DNA of 64,000 bases. Source: Sunxiuqinia sp963678245. GTDB taxonomy: Bacteria > Bacteroidota > Bacteroidia > Bacteroidales > Prolixibacteraceae. Shown here piece by piece: positions 26,901 to 36,367 of this stretch (position 1 is its first letter; the number at the start of each line of letters is the position of its first letter). The stretch covers positions 930,001 to 994,000 of the forward strand of contig OZ223308.1 of assembly GCA_965140765.1 (NCBI GenBank), read 5' to 3'. Below the pieces are notes generated by a model, which was not told where the DNA came from, did not search any database, and saw nothing but the letters and a program-made list of their open reading frames with translations. The position numbers were made by a program, and so were the translations under genes.

Positions 26901-27670
26901 TGTAAAACATTTCCAGTGGAGGTATCAACCAAAAAGGCACCGTAAGGCTGACCAATTGAATAAACCCAAATGTCGTCTTCCGAATCAATAAAAATCCGAT
27001 AGTTATTGACTGCACCGTTAAACTCTTCATTTAGTTGAATACGATAGGAAACATGGAGGCTGTATCGGTCTAGCTTTTCATGCATACCAGATGAAGAAAT
27101 GGCCCAGAAGTTTCCTTTGGAATCCTGATTAAGAGCCATCATTGAATCACTATTAATTGAAGTAGGATCGTCCTCCAGATGTTTTAAAATGGTCACCGAA
27201 CGACTTGAATGATTCAGTCGATAAAGACCAGAGGAATTATTCACGAACCACTTATTCCCCTCTTGATTGTTAAAAATAGAATATAAAGATATCAAAGGAA
27301 TTGAAAATTCACCCAAATAAGAATCAGGACTTGAAAACGTCTCCTTTTGCGGATTAAAAATGGCGAAGTCGTTAACTGACTTAATCCAAATTTGTCCTGC
27401 CGAATCTTCAGATAAAAAGTCAATGACGTTAAACGGAATAGATGTACTATCATAAGGATCGTGCTTGTAGGTTTTAAATCTCAACCCATCGAAACGATTC
27501 AGACCCTGGTCGGTCCCAAACCACATAAAACCCTGACTATCTTTCAAAATTGAACGCACCTGATTATTTGACAAACCGTCGTTAATCGTCAGGTGCATGA
27601 ATTTGTACTGCGTGTTTACTTGAAATTCGTTGCCAAAACCCATGATGCACATTAGCAAAAGAGCCAACAA
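23964..27670 (-). pseudogene. HTCS hybrid sensor broken in at least three places
   Basis: Four overlapping minus-strand pieces make one HTCS: propeller N-terminus (27670 to about 26891), rest of propeller and start of Y_Y_Y (about 26900-25920), Y_Y_Y end, membrane helix, HisKA (TNISHEFRTPLS) and HATPase (to about 24765), then receiver (LLVEDN.., 'DLIVSDVVMPEMDG') and AraC HTH to 23964. Frame changes lie near 26900 (propeller blade apparently shortened, 'TGNVLHVK' meeting 'NDQLWIGTYFGG'), near 25915 (A6 run) and at 24757-24766 (a run of ten A on the coding strand). No ATG precedes the signal sequence in frame. It directly follows the GH31 gene and presumably once controlled it. Confidence 0.85.
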
Positions 27671-27795
27671 TAAAATAGAAATTTTAAAATCATTTTTTTC
27701 AGCAGACCGTCACTCATTAACATCCTGTATTAGACCCGTAAAAGATACAAGAAAAAAGAAATACTATTAAGGATATAACAGCTTTTCTCGACCTT

Positions 27796-30633
27796 TTACA
27801 TTGCGACATCCACTTTCGAACCAGCGTAATTTACAACCTTTCCGTTGTTATTCGAAAAATCCAACGTCATGGAACTACCCTTTTTTACAAAGATTACTTC
27901 AAACTGACGCTCAGCCAACATACCTTCATATTCACCTTTCCGCTCACCGATTGTCAGTGTTTTTAACTCTTCGTTATACGAAAACGGAATAATTGAAAAT
28001 GCCCCATCTTCGTAACTGTAATTGGCTCCCTCGTCTTCGTACAGCTCGAACGAACCATCGACTCCGGTATAAACATATAGTTTTATGTAATCAGCCTTCT
28101 TTTGCGAAGTGTATTCAATTTCAGGACCAATTGGCAAAATCGATCCCTCGCGCACAAATACCGGCATTCGCTCAAATGGTGCATTCACATTTACTTTCTG
28201 TCCACCGGCAATATACTCGCCCGTGTACAAATAGTACCAACCACCATTATTGGGGAAATAAACATCGCGCTGACGTGCTTTGTAGTTATAAACCGGACAA
28301 ACCATTAATGAGGGGCCAAATAAATACTGATCAGCAATATTCTGTACCCGGTGGTCGTCTGCAAAATCCATTGCTAGACCGCGCATAATCGTGTAGTCAT
28401 CATGATAAACGGCTCCTGTCAAACTATAGATATAAGGCATCAAACGATAACGTAGTTTATTGTAATACAGCATCGATTGGTATGCCGGATGATTCTCCGG
28501 TGCCAGGTTGTAAATTTCACGATATGGATATTGTCCGTGGACACGAAATAAAGGAACAAAAGCGCCAAACTGATACCAGCGGGTATTTAATTCGCGCCAT
28601 TCCTCCATATCTTCGCTTCCTTCCTCGGCATTTTCGAAGCGCTTTTGCACACAAAAACCACCGATATCCATTGTCCAGTATGGTAATCCTGACATCGCGA
28701 AATTTATCCCTGCCGGAATCTGTGCTTCCATATCTTCCCAGCAGGTACCAATATCGCCACTCCAGGTTACCGCTCCATAATGTTGCAAGCCAGCAAAGCC
28801 CGAACGAGTAAGTATAAATACACGATCTCCGGGATTTTCTTTTCGCTGTCCTTCGTAGATTCCTTTGGCATTCATTAAAGCGTAAGCATTGAAGTATTTT
28901 GTCGAAGCTCCAAACGCTGTTGGGTTCATTAATTTTTTGCGATACTCCATGCTGGCATTCGATAAAATATCCGGTTCAGTAGCATCCAGCCACCAGGCAT
29001 CAATTCCTTTTTTATAAAGCTTGTCATTAATTTGATCCCAAAATAGCTTGCGTGCTTCCGGGTTGTAGGCATCGTAAAAAGAGCCTATATATCCAGAGAA
29101 AATCCAATCGCGAACGCTATCTTCTATTGCTTGTTGATACATCCATCCGTTTTTATCAAACTCATCGTAATGCTTCGTTCCCAAATAAAACTTGGGCCAC
29201 ACCGAAATCATGATTCGTGCATGATTATCGTGAACTTCATCAATCATCGCTTCTGGGTCAGGAAAACGCGCTGTTTCAAATTCATGGGAGCCCCACTTAT
29301 CAACTTCCCAGTACGACCAATCTTGTACGATGTTGTCAATAGGAATATGTCTTTCCCTGAATTCTTTCAATGTATTGAGAAGTTCATCCTGTGTTTTATA
29401 ACGTTCGCGGCTTTGCCAGAATCCCATAGCCCATTTGGGCATCACTTGAGCTTTTCCAGTCAATGTCCGGTAGTTTTTTATCACTCCGTCCATATTGTCA
29501 CCGTGCATAAAGTAGTAATCGATCTGATCCCCCATTTCTGACCAAAAAGCGATATCGTCCTGCACCTCGGGATCAATCGGAGAAAGGGCTTTTAGCCCAA
29601 TGTATGAAACGCCACCATCAGGAATCCATTCCAGTTTTAAATGATACTTTTCTCCTTCTTTCATCTGGTACTGAAATTTGGCCACGGAAGGATTCCAGGC
29701 TGTCCGCCATTGATCGGCTTTCAGCTGACCGTCAATCCAGATTTTGGTGTATCCGGCATAATAAAGCAGAAAATGAAACAGGCCGGACTCTTCCGGCTGG
29801 ATATCGCCTTCCCAGGTAATTTTAGCATGATTAAAAGTAAACCCTTCCGGGAAGCTCTTAATGCTGGTCAGGTTTTCGTAGTCAATCGTGTTTTCTTGAC
29901 GAACGGAAAAAACATGGTTACTTTCGGTATCATCAATGTAAGTGGCTGTTAAACCACCTTCGTCTCCGTCAGCATTAAAGAGCTTGAACTGGTCAACCTG
30001 ACCATATGGCCGCTTGTCTCCATAACGCGAAAAAGAGTAATTGTCCCAAAGTAATCCGTAGTTTTTTGTTGAAATAAGAAATGGAATTGACACTTTGGTG
30101 TTGTATTGAAAAAGCTCTTCGTTTTTGCCTTTGTAGTTGATTTCGTGAGCCTGATGCTGACCTAGGCCATAGAGTGCTTCATCTTCTGACGATTCAAAAA
30201 CCTGACGAATGGAGTATCCTTCGCTCCCATCAATTTCCATCGGTTCAAATTCCTTTCCTCCGGCTGTTTTTTCCTGAAGCAAGCGGTTGCCTTCCGAATC
30301 AAAAAACTGTACATCGCCAGTTTTTTTTGATACCTCAATATTCGTTTTTTTAGTTGAAATTTGGATGATATCACCCTGCTCTTTTGTCGAGAAATCAACG
30401 CTTTCGGTAACCGGCAGAGCGACTAAGCTTTTATCTTCGGTAAATGCCTTTGTAGCTGATGCTGTAACGCGAACAATCTCATCATTGATAGGTATAATTC
30501 GAACGGCCTTTGCACCATTGTCCGAATTTACTTCAGGATAAACAACAATTCCTTTCTCACTTGCTTCCCAGTTTTTTTGCGCACAGGAAAAACAACATAC
30601 TGCAATCAATGCGATGACAACTAACTTCTTCAT
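27796..30633 (-). CDS. GH31 alpha-glycosidase with PA14 insert (alpha-xylosidase type)
   Basis: A 945-residue lipoprotein from ATG 30633 (MKKLVVIALIAVCCFSC; lipidated C17). A longer frame start at 30699 is unlikely. The order is: N-terminal beta-sandwich (about 25-220), a PA14-type insert (about 225-375, 'GLFHFLLYYAGYTKIWIDG'), and the GH31 (beta/alpha)8 barrel. The barrel carries nucleophile D550 in WWLDATEPD and acid/base D627 in TWSGDIG. C-terminal sandwiches end in a DUF5110-like region. GH31 enzymes with a PA14 insert include xyloglucan alpha-xylosidases, which remove xylose from oligosaccharide ends. No SusCD pair lies nearby, and its likely HTCS regulator is broken. Confidence 0.92.
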   Translation of the reverse strand: MKKLVVIALIAVCCFSCAQKNWEASEKGIVVYPEVNSDNGAKAVRIIPINDEIVRVTASATKAFTEDKSLVALPVTESVDFSTKEQGDIIQISTKKTNIEVSKKTGDVQFFDSEGNRLLQEKTAGGKEFEPMEIDGSEGYSIRQVFESSEDEALYGLGQHQAHEINYKGKNEELFQYNTKVSIPFLISTKNYGLLWDNYSFSRYGDKRPYGQVDQFKLFNADGDEGGLTATYIDDTESNHVFSVRQENTIDYENLTSIKSFPEGFTFNHAKITWEGDIQPEESGLFHFLLYYAGYTKIWIDGQLKADQWRTAWNPSVAKFQYQMKEGEKYHLKLEWIPDGGVSYIGLKALSPIDPEVQDDIAFWSEMGDQIDYYFMHGDNMDGVIKNYRTLTGKAQVMPKWAMGFWQSRERYKTQDELLNTLKEFRERHIPIDNIVQDWSYWEVDKWGSHEFETARFPDPEAMIDEVHDNHARIMISVWPKFYLGTKHYDEFDKNGWMYQQAIEDSVRDWIFSGYIGSFYDAYNPEARKLFWDQINDKLYKKGIDAWWLDATEPDILSNASMEYRKKLMNPTAFGASTKYFNAYALMNAKGIYEGQRKENPGDRVFILTRSGFAGLQHYGAVTWSGDIGTCWEDMEAQIPAGINFAMSGLPYWTMDIGGFCVQKRFENAEEGSEDMEEWRELNTRWYQFGAFVPLFRVHGQYPYREIYNLAPENHPAYQSMLYYNKLRYRLMPYIYSLTGAVYHDDYTIMRGLAMDFADDHRVQNIADQYLFGPSLMVCPVYNYKARQRDVYFPNNGGWYYLYTGEYIAGGQKVNVNAPFERMPVFVREGSILPIGPEIEYTSQKKADYIKLYVYTGVDGSFELYEDEGANYSYEDGAFSIIPFSYNEELKTLTIGERKGEYEGMLAERQFEVIFVKKGSSMTLDFSNNNGKVVNYAGSKVDVAM

Positions 30634-30894
30634 GGTTTCTTTTTTATTCTCTTCAATTAGTGTTCTCTCCAAACTCAAAAGTAGGCGAGAACCATTCAAA
30701 AGGTATGAAGAAATGTTTAGAATTGTTAATTTCCACCAGGATATTTGTTAATCTACAACTTTAAAAATTGACATATTGTTTTGGTTTATTGGTTGTTATG
30801 GTCATGGTGTTAAAGTTGAGGAAAATATATTTTTGTATGATAAAGGATTTTGAAGTCATAATGAAAATCACAGTAAAGAGTTCATCTCTTTTTA

Positions 30895-30902
30895 TATTTT
30901 TG
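30895..30902 (+). promoter_or_regulatory. -7 box TATTTTTG, leaderless promoter candidate
   Basis: TATTTTTG matches the Bacteroidota -7 consensus TAnnTTTG and ends only four bases before the GIY-YIG start ATG at 30907. The transcript would begin at or beside the A of the start codon. No clear -33 box was assigned. Confidence 0.5.
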
Positions 30903-30906
30903 CAGA

Positions 30907-31152
30907 ATGAATTTTTACTCGTACGTCATATACAATCAGGAGCATCACCGTTTTTACTACGGATTTTGCCAGAATCTAAAAAAAACCGAGATTGCCCACA
31001 ATGAGGGGAAAGTAGAAGTAACCAAAGGCCTCGCCGGTTGGGTAATTCTTTACAACGAAGGTTTCGCCAGTAAACAAGAGGCCATTCGCAGAAGTCGGTT
31101 TTACCGAAGCGTTGCAGGCCAGCGATACCTGAAAAAGATTCTTAATTTTTAG
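30907..31152 (+). CDS. GIY-YIG nuclease superfamily protein, small
   Basis: An 81-residue single-domain protein. The first strand and loop read 'YSYVIYNQEHHRFYYGF', i.e. Y-V-I...Y-Y-G for GIY-YIG. They are followed by 'AHNEGKVEVTKGLAGW' and 'EAIRRSRFYRSVAGQRYLK', the EAI.RE-type helix seen in UvrC/YhbQ-like stand-alone domains. The usual catalytic glutamate of the 'EA..RE' helix appears as arginine in 'RRSRF', so activity is uncertain. Members act on DNA ends or structured DNA in some cases. No partner gene is obvious. Confidence 0.8.
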   Translation: MNFYSYVIYNQEHHRFYYGFCQNLKKTEIAHNEGKVEVTKGLAGWVILYNEGFASKQEAIRRSRFYRSVAGQRYLKKILNF

Positions 31153-31250
31153 ATTTCAACAATCAATCGTTAATAATCTGTCTGACAATGCACAATAAGC
31201 CGCATTGCTTTTTCGTATTTTTGAAGATCAAAACAATTAAAAAAATAGTC

Positions 31251-31760
31251 ATGAAAAAAATAATGGTTGCCGTTCTAGCCCTGGGAGTATTATCATCAGG
31301 ATGTAAGGTTTTTGAAAAACTTAAAAAGGATGATGGACAAACCACCGATACCATGCAAGAAGATACTCAAGCAAAAGTATTTTCAGTGCCAGCCACAACT
31401 TCTGAGGTGAGAGAAAATCCTACTTCGGATCGAATGTATGAAGAGCCCGAAGAAACGGAAAAACCAGTACGTGTTCAGAGTGAGACATTTACATTTGCTC
31501 AGAAAGAAGATCAGATAAAAAATGAAAGCAGCACTTACTTTGTAATTATTGGAAGTTTTAGCAGTAACGAAAATGCCAATCGTTATAAACAAGAGTTAAT
31601 CCCGCAAGGGTTTAACCCCATTGTTTTGCACAGCGAAACCGGGTATTACCGGGTTTGTGTTAACTCGTTTAACGAAGAGCTTGAAGCAAGAAAACGGGTT
31701 CATCAAATCAGAAATAATTACCCCAAATATGCCGACACTTGGTTGCTGATTAAAAAATAA
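31251..31760 (+). CDS. SPOR-domain lipoprotein
   Basis: A 169-residue lipoprotein from ATG 31251 (MKKIMVAVLALGVLSSGC; lipidated C18); earlier in-frame codons are unlikely to be used. A low-complexity acidic linker (about 25-90) precedes a C-terminal SPOR domain (about 95-169) with 'YFVIIGSFSSNENANRYKQEL' split over its first strand and helix, and 'YYRVCVNSF'. SPOR domains bind denuded glycan strands of septal peptidoglycan, so this is probably a periplasmic, division-associated lipoprotein. It follows the GIY-YIG gene by 98 bp in the same direction. Confidence 0.88.
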   Translation: MKKIMVAVLALGVLSSGCKVFEKLKKDDGQTTDTMQEDTQAKVFSVPATTSEVRENPTSDRMYEEPEETEKPVRVQSETFTFAQKEDQIKNESSTYFVIIGSFSSNENANRYKQELIPQGFNPIVLHSETGYYRVCVNSFNEELEARKRVHQIRNNYPKYADTWLLIKK

Positions 31761-32058
31761 TCGAACGATAGAACCGTTCACGTTTAGACTTGGGACTAAT
31801 GGTATTTGATTGTACGGCAAGTAATAATTTGCGACAACACTTCTGTTAATCCCAGGTTTTTTTGTCGCCCAACTATCTATATTCTTGTACCAAAATCTCA
31901 ATGCGATCCAGCCGGCGTCAAATTTTATTCAGCACCACCCCCAAAAAAATAAGTCTCCTCACAGGTATGTAAATACCAGCTAGACTAACAAGTGACTCAA
32001 TTTTTGAGGATTGCGCAATTAAGTTGGGTTGTGATTTTAAAATTTTGATCGTCTCTTA
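31761..32058. other. Intergenic stretch between convergent genes
   Basis: About 300 bp between the SPOR lipoprotein and the aminotransferase-fold gene. No coding frame, repeat or clear terminator hairpin was found. Confidence 0.4.
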
Positions 32059-33210
32059 TTAGATCATAGACGGAACTTGCAGTAATTTTTCGGCTGCTTG
32101 CTCCAGTTTCCCATTGTCCTTGGCAAAGCATACACGCAGGTAACTCTGGCTGGTCTTCTCATGATAAAAAAAAGAAGCAGGAGTTGTTCCAATACCAAAA
32201 TCCCTGGCTAGCTGTTCAGCAAAAGCAAAATCTGGCTCATCTGAAAGCTGGGAGTAATCCAACAGTTGAAAATAACCACCTTGTGCATAAACAATGTCGT
32301 AAAGGCTACCTTCCAGCAAGCGGTTAAAATAATTTCGTTTACCCTGAAATAATTCTGAAACTTCTTCAAAATTTTGATTTATAGGCAGGTAGTCAGCCAG
32401 TGCATACTGCAAGGGTGTATTCACATTGTAAATTTGAATTTGCTGCATTTTACGAAATTCGCGCATGAGTTTCTCAGGAGCCAAACAGTATGAAATTCCC
32501 CATCCATTGATGTTATAAAGCGGGCCAAAAGATGAGATGATAAAACTTCTTTCTACCAGCTTATCATAGCGGGCGACACTTTGGTGAACTTGATTATCAA
32601 AAATGATGGACTCAAAGATTTCATCGCTCAAAACGATAATGTTTGTTCCATTGGTAATTCGCTGTAACTGGAAAAGGTCGTTCTCTGACAAAACAGCTCC
32701 CGAAGGATTATGAGGCGAATTTAAAATGATCATCCGGGTTTTGGATGAAACCATTTTACGGAGTTCTTCCCAGTCAATTTTAAATGATGGAGCCTTTAAC
32801 TTAACGTAAACAGGTCGACCACCGTTTAAAATAATCGAGGGTGCGAACGACTCAAAGGCCGGTTCAAACACAATGACCTCATCATCATCTTTTATGATTG
32901 AACTGATCGCTGTATAAATAGCCTGTATTGTTCCTGCAGTAATGGTAATTTCGGTATGTGGGTTGAACTTCTGAGCATACTTCTTCTCAACCATATCGCT
33001 AATGGCTTTTCTCAAAGGAAGAACGCCCTCTAGAGGTGCATAGTTATTAAAACCATTATTGAAATATTTAGTCGCCAGATCAATCAATTGCTGAGGACAA
33101 CTAAAATCTGTCTTTCCAACAGCCATATCAATAGCTCCGGATTCTTCGATTAGTTTGTTAATCGAGGAAAAAACACTTGAACTCGTATTGGGTAATTTCG
33201 ATTGCACCAT
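32059..33210 (-). CDS. Fold-type I aminotransferase homologue lacking the PLP lysine
   Basis: A 383-residue protein from ATG 33210, close to the methionine aminotransferase YbdL in overall pattern: 'NNYAPLEGVLPLRKAI', 'NSPHNPSGAVLS', 'VNTPLQYALADYL', 'YLRVCFAK'. The site that should read SFGK, with the Schiff-base lysine, reads SSFGP (P230). The following TGWK reads NGWG. Tyrosines that contact the cofactor in the family are phenylalanines here (EPAF119, DEIF199). D196, N168 and the substrate arginine remain. The frame is open throughout, so this is a maintained protein and not a pseudogene. It probably cannot perform normal transamination. It is monocistronic, with a promoter-like box upstream. 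Confidence 0.88.
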   Translation of the reverse strand: MVQSKLPNTSSSVFSSINKLIEESGAIDMAVGKTDFSCPQQLIDLATKYFNNGFNNYAPLEGVLPLRKAISDMVEKKYAQKFNPHTEITITAGTIQAIYTAISSIIKDDDEVIVFEPAFESFAPSIILNGGRPVYVKLKAPSFKIDWEELRKMVSSKTRMIILNSPHNPSGAVLSENDLFQLQRITNGTNIIVLSDEIFESIIFDNQVHQSVARYDKLVERSFIISSFGPLYNINGWGISYCLAPEKLMREFRKMQQIQIYNVNTPLQYALADYLPINQNFEEVSELFQGKRNYFNRLLEGSLYDIVYAQGGYFQLLDYSQLSDEPDFAFAEQLARDFGIGTTPASFFYHEKTSQSYLRVCFAKDNGKLEQAAEKLLQVPSMI

Positions 33211-33228
33211 AATTAAGCAGTGAGTTTG

Positions 33229-33236
33229 CAAAAATA
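33229..33236 (-). promoter_or_regulatory. -7 box TATTTTTG for the aminotransferase homologue
   Basis: On the minus strand TATTTTTG matches TAnnTTTG and ends 18 bases before the start codon at 33210, giving a leader of about 13 bases. Confidence 0.5.
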
Positions 33237-33300
33237 ACAAAAGTGGTGATAGTCCATCGAGAGTATGTCTAAAATTACGGAATTAATTCAAACCAATCAA

Positions 33301-34026
33301 TTACTCCATAACTTCTTTTAAAACAACTAATGATTTTAAGTTTGAAGAGATATCCAGATGAATTTGATAGTACTTTATCAACTGGTCTAATAAGATAGTC
33401 CGCTGATGTTTATCGATTAAAAGTTGTTCAATTTTACCTAAATCGAATTGAAATAATTGTTTGAAGTTTCCAGTCGTTTCGGCATTCATATATTGGTTAT
33501 GCAAAGGTTCGGAGACGGAAAAAGCAGCCGATTCCAGATCAAAAAAGACCGTACTGGCATGCTCCGGTTTCTGCGGCGCAACACCTAAAAAACGGGCGAG
33601 ATGAAACAAAAATGCAAGATGAAAATTCGCGATTCCGTCCTTCTTCATATCCAACAAAGCAATGGCATGATATAGAAAGTCGAATAACTCAGGATTGGCT
33701 TCTTCTTCTTTGAGACACTTAAGCAGAATTTCAGCCAAAAAAATAGCCTGCGAACTTTTTGCAATGTCAAAAGGAATATGTTCAAAGGGGATACTAAGTT
33801 TTACATCCTTCAAGCGTTGCAAATTACGCCCCGGTCGATAGTAAACTTCCAAATCTAACAGAAATAGTGGTTGGAAAAGACTTTTCCTCATCGTAGCCTT
33901 CTTTTTACGAACGCCATTGATCAGGTATGACTGATTGCCAAATTTTTCGGTGTAGATCCGGGCAATGATGCTCGTTTCAGAATAATTAATGTGATGCAAA
34001 AAGATGCCTCGGGTTTTTTCCAGCAC
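33301..34026 (-). CDS. recO: DNA repair protein RecO
   Basis: A 241-residue protein taking the GTG at 34026 as start. This gives the standard N-terminus VLEKTRGIFLHHINYSETS and avoids overlap with the porZ stop. The OB-fold (about 1-80, 'SIIARIYTEKFGNQSYLINGVR') is followed by the helical RecO_C region (about 85-240, 'FLAEILLKCLKEEEANPELF'). RecO loads RecA onto SSB-coated gaps together with RecR. The zinc cysteines found in some RecO proteins are absent here, as in many Bacteroidota. It is the third gene of rdgB-porZ-recO, 13 bp after porZ. Confidence 0.9.
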   Translation of the reverse strand: MLEKTRGIFLHHINYSETSIIARIYTEKFGNQSYLINGVRKKKATMRKSLFQPLFLLDLEVYYRPGRNLQRLKDVKLSIPFEHIPFDIAKSSQAIFLAEILLKCLKEEEANPELFDFLYHAIALLDMKKDGIANFHLAFLFHLARFLGVAPQKPEHASTVFFDLESAAFSVSEPLHNQYMNAETTGNFKQLFQFDLGKIEQLLIDKHQRTILLDQLIKYYQIHLDISSNLKSLVVLKEVME

Positions 34027-34039
34027 GGTTCTATTTCTG

Positions 34040-36367
34040 TTAGTGAATGAAAAGAATCTTAGTAGTGAATGTTTCCTCACCAGATTTATCGTTTCCGAAA
34101 ACGACATAAACACCCGTACTAACTCGGTTGCCATTCAGGTTTTTACCATCCCAAATAGCTTGCCCACCCAGCGAGGTGGTTTTATAAATCAGGTTTCCAC
34201 TTATGTCCGTTATTCTCACATCGGTATCAGCCAACAATCCGGTAATAACAATATCCCCGTCGTAATCTTCGCGAACGGGATTGGGAAAGGCATACACATC
34301 AGCATAATCGTCAGTACCAACTGTTGCCTCACCACGGTATGAAATAATACCTTCGGGTGTTCCGAAAAACACCTCCCCACTTTCCGGGTTGATGGCTATA
34401 CTTTGAATGGTGTTCGATAGTAACGGGCTGTTATCTACTGTAAAATTGAGCAATTCTTTGTCGCCGTTCTCTGAGACCAGATACACACCGGAGTTTGATG
34501 TCCCGAACCACTTGCGGTTTGCCCCATCCACCGCAATCGCAGTCACCTTTTCCGTTCGTAACAAGGCGTGAAAAATACCATCATTCAAGTCTAGGGTAGG
34601 CGGTGTTGCATAAAAAGTACTTTCGTCCCAAATATCCTCGGGATTATAAAAAACGGCGACTCCGTTGGAAGCACCGATCCAGATAGCACCGTCATGATCC
34701 TTGGCAATCGAATAAATATCACTCATCCGGTTAATTTCTTCCACCGTGCCATTGGTGAAGTAAGTTGTTAATTTTAGGTGTCTTCCATCTGTTCCATCAC
34801 TTTTTCGAACAAAAATGTCATTGCCCCGCGGTAAAACAATCCATTTATCATCATTGCCAGTAATAACAATATCACCAACAACTGTATTATCAACTCCGGG
34901 GAACTGGAACGATTCCCAGGTTCCATCTGTTTTATAAACCGACAGAGGTTCTCCAACTTGGGAGTTGGTAACCCACAGGTTATTTTCTGAATCGAAAGCC
35001 ATTCCTCCTATTCTCACATACGCCGAAGCAGAATCTTCGGGGATCGCAGTTTGTAAGGTACTGTTGAACTGATCGTGCCGATCGACATACTCTCGGCCTT
35101 GCATCTCAACTACCCCAAAGCCCCAGGTTCCAACAAATATATGATCGGGGTCGGCCGGGTCGGCTACAACATTTACAATATCTTCAAATGCTTCAAATTC
35201 ATCGTGCGTCTTTCGATTAAAAACACTCCAGCTTCCATCGCGAAATAACTGGAGCTGCGGAGCCTTATCCAGATTGCCCCAAAGACTAGAACGGCCACCG
35301 GTTGTCACCCATAAATCGGAACCATTGGTCGTCATAGAAAACACCTGATTATCAATAGGACCTTGAGGTGTAATCTGCTCATAGTCTCCGCCCGTTTTTT
35401 TAACTAATCCTTCGTTATTATCCGCCAGCCAAACAGCCCCATCTTTGTCGTAGTATCCCTGAGCAACGACAATGTCATATACTTTTCTGTTCGGATAATT
35501 GTAGTCGATGACATCTTCAACCAGTTGTTCATTTTCATCGTAAATACCCACGAATCCGCCTTGCGAAATAACAATTCGGTCGTCACATACCTGCATGTCA
35601 ATCACCTTATCAACTGTTCTCAAATAAGCAGTCCAGTTATCCCCTGATCCTTTATACAACTCATGTTTACCGCCTGAAGCATTGTAATAGCAGGCAATTA
35701 CTGAGTTACCTAAAAAACCAAGTTGGGTAAATTCTTCATCGGCATGAGGTATTGTTTCAATCCGAGTCCAATTATTGAAATTCTGCAAGCTTGGCTCATT
35801 CGCATCAGCTTTAAAAATGCCCTCTTTGGTAGCTGCATAGAAAAACTCACCATCATAGGTCATTGCATTTACAACGACCGGAGATCCGTTTTCGCCAATG
35901 TAGTAGGTATCTTTTATCTCCCTCTTATCCAGATTCACAGCAACAATGCCAAACCCACACGATAAATAGGCTGTTGATCCAACAACCAGAACGTTGTAGA
36001 TATTCTTGTCTCCCTGAATTTGTTTTCGCTTAATATCAGAAAGATTGAAAATCTCATTCTCATAAATCAAATCGAGGTTGCTGTTTTCATAGGCCAGAAC
36101 AACGACACTATTTTGCTCGCCAAACGCCATTGCCCTTGGCGAAACATCTGACAATCCATTGATTTGATTCAACTTTCGGATGCTGTTATCGGTCTGGTCG
36201 TAAATAAAAAGTCCTCCGGTAGTGATGCAATACGCTTTAGTATCGTTGACAATTACTTTTTGAGCTGAATAATAAGATAAGTGCCCCATCCACTTGCCAA
36301 CTCCAACCTGAGCAGAAAGCCCAAATGAAAGTAAAACAAACAGGCACAGAATATTAAATCGTATCAT
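34040..36367 (-). CDS. porZ: Type IX secretion system protein PorZ
   Basis: A 775-residue protein with a signal peptide (LSFGLSAQ). It contains two Reg_prop-like beta-propellers ('KWMGHLSYYSAQKVIVND', 'LWVTTGGRSSLWGN', 'IWIGASNGVAVFYNP') and a C-terminal T9SS sorting domain (about 690-775; 'AFPNPVREDYDGD', 'ISGNLIYK', 'VSTGVYVVFGND'). PorZ is part of the attachment complex at the cell surface that anchors T9SS cargo to lipopolysaccharide. Length, domain order and the neighbour recO agree. Its start ATG overlaps the rdgB stop by four bases, so translation is likely coupled. Confidence 0.88.
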   Translation of the reverse strand: MIRFNILCLFVLLSFGLSAQVGVGKWMGHLSYYSAQKVIVNDTKAYCITTGGLFIYDQTDNSIRKLNQINGLSDVSPRAMAFGEQNSVVVLAYENSNLDLIYENEIFNLSDIKRKQIQGDKNIYNVLVVGSTAYLSCGFGIVAVNLDKREIKDTYYIGENGSPVVVNAMTYDGEFFYAATKEGIFKADANEPSLQNFNNWTRIETIPHADEEFTQLGFLGNSVIACYYNASGGKHELYKGSGDNWTAYLRTVDKVIDMQVCDDRIVISQGGFVGIYDENEQLVEDVIDYNYPNRKVYDIVVAQGYYDKDGAVWLADNNEGLVKKTGGDYEQITPQGPIDNQVFSMTTNGSDLWVTTGGRSSLWGNLDKAPQLQLFRDGSWSVFNRKTHDEFEAFEDIVNVVADPADPDHIFVGTWGFGVVEMQGREYVDRHDQFNSTLQTAIPEDSASAYVRIGGMAFDSENNLWVTNSQVGEPLSVYKTDGTWESFQFPGVDNTVVGDIVITGNDDKWIVLPRGNDIFVRKSDGTDGRHLKLTTYFTNGTVEEINRMSDIYSIAKDHDGAIWIGASNGVAVFYNPEDIWDESTFYATPPTLDLNDGIFHALLRTEKVTAIAVDGANRKWFGTSNSGVYLVSENGDKELLNFTVDNSPLLSNTIQSIAINPESGEVFFGTPEGIISYRGEATVGTDDYADVYAFPNPVREDYDGDIVITGLLADTDVRITDISGNLIYKTTSLGGQAIWDGKNLNGNRVSTGVYVVFGNDKSGEETFTTKILFIH

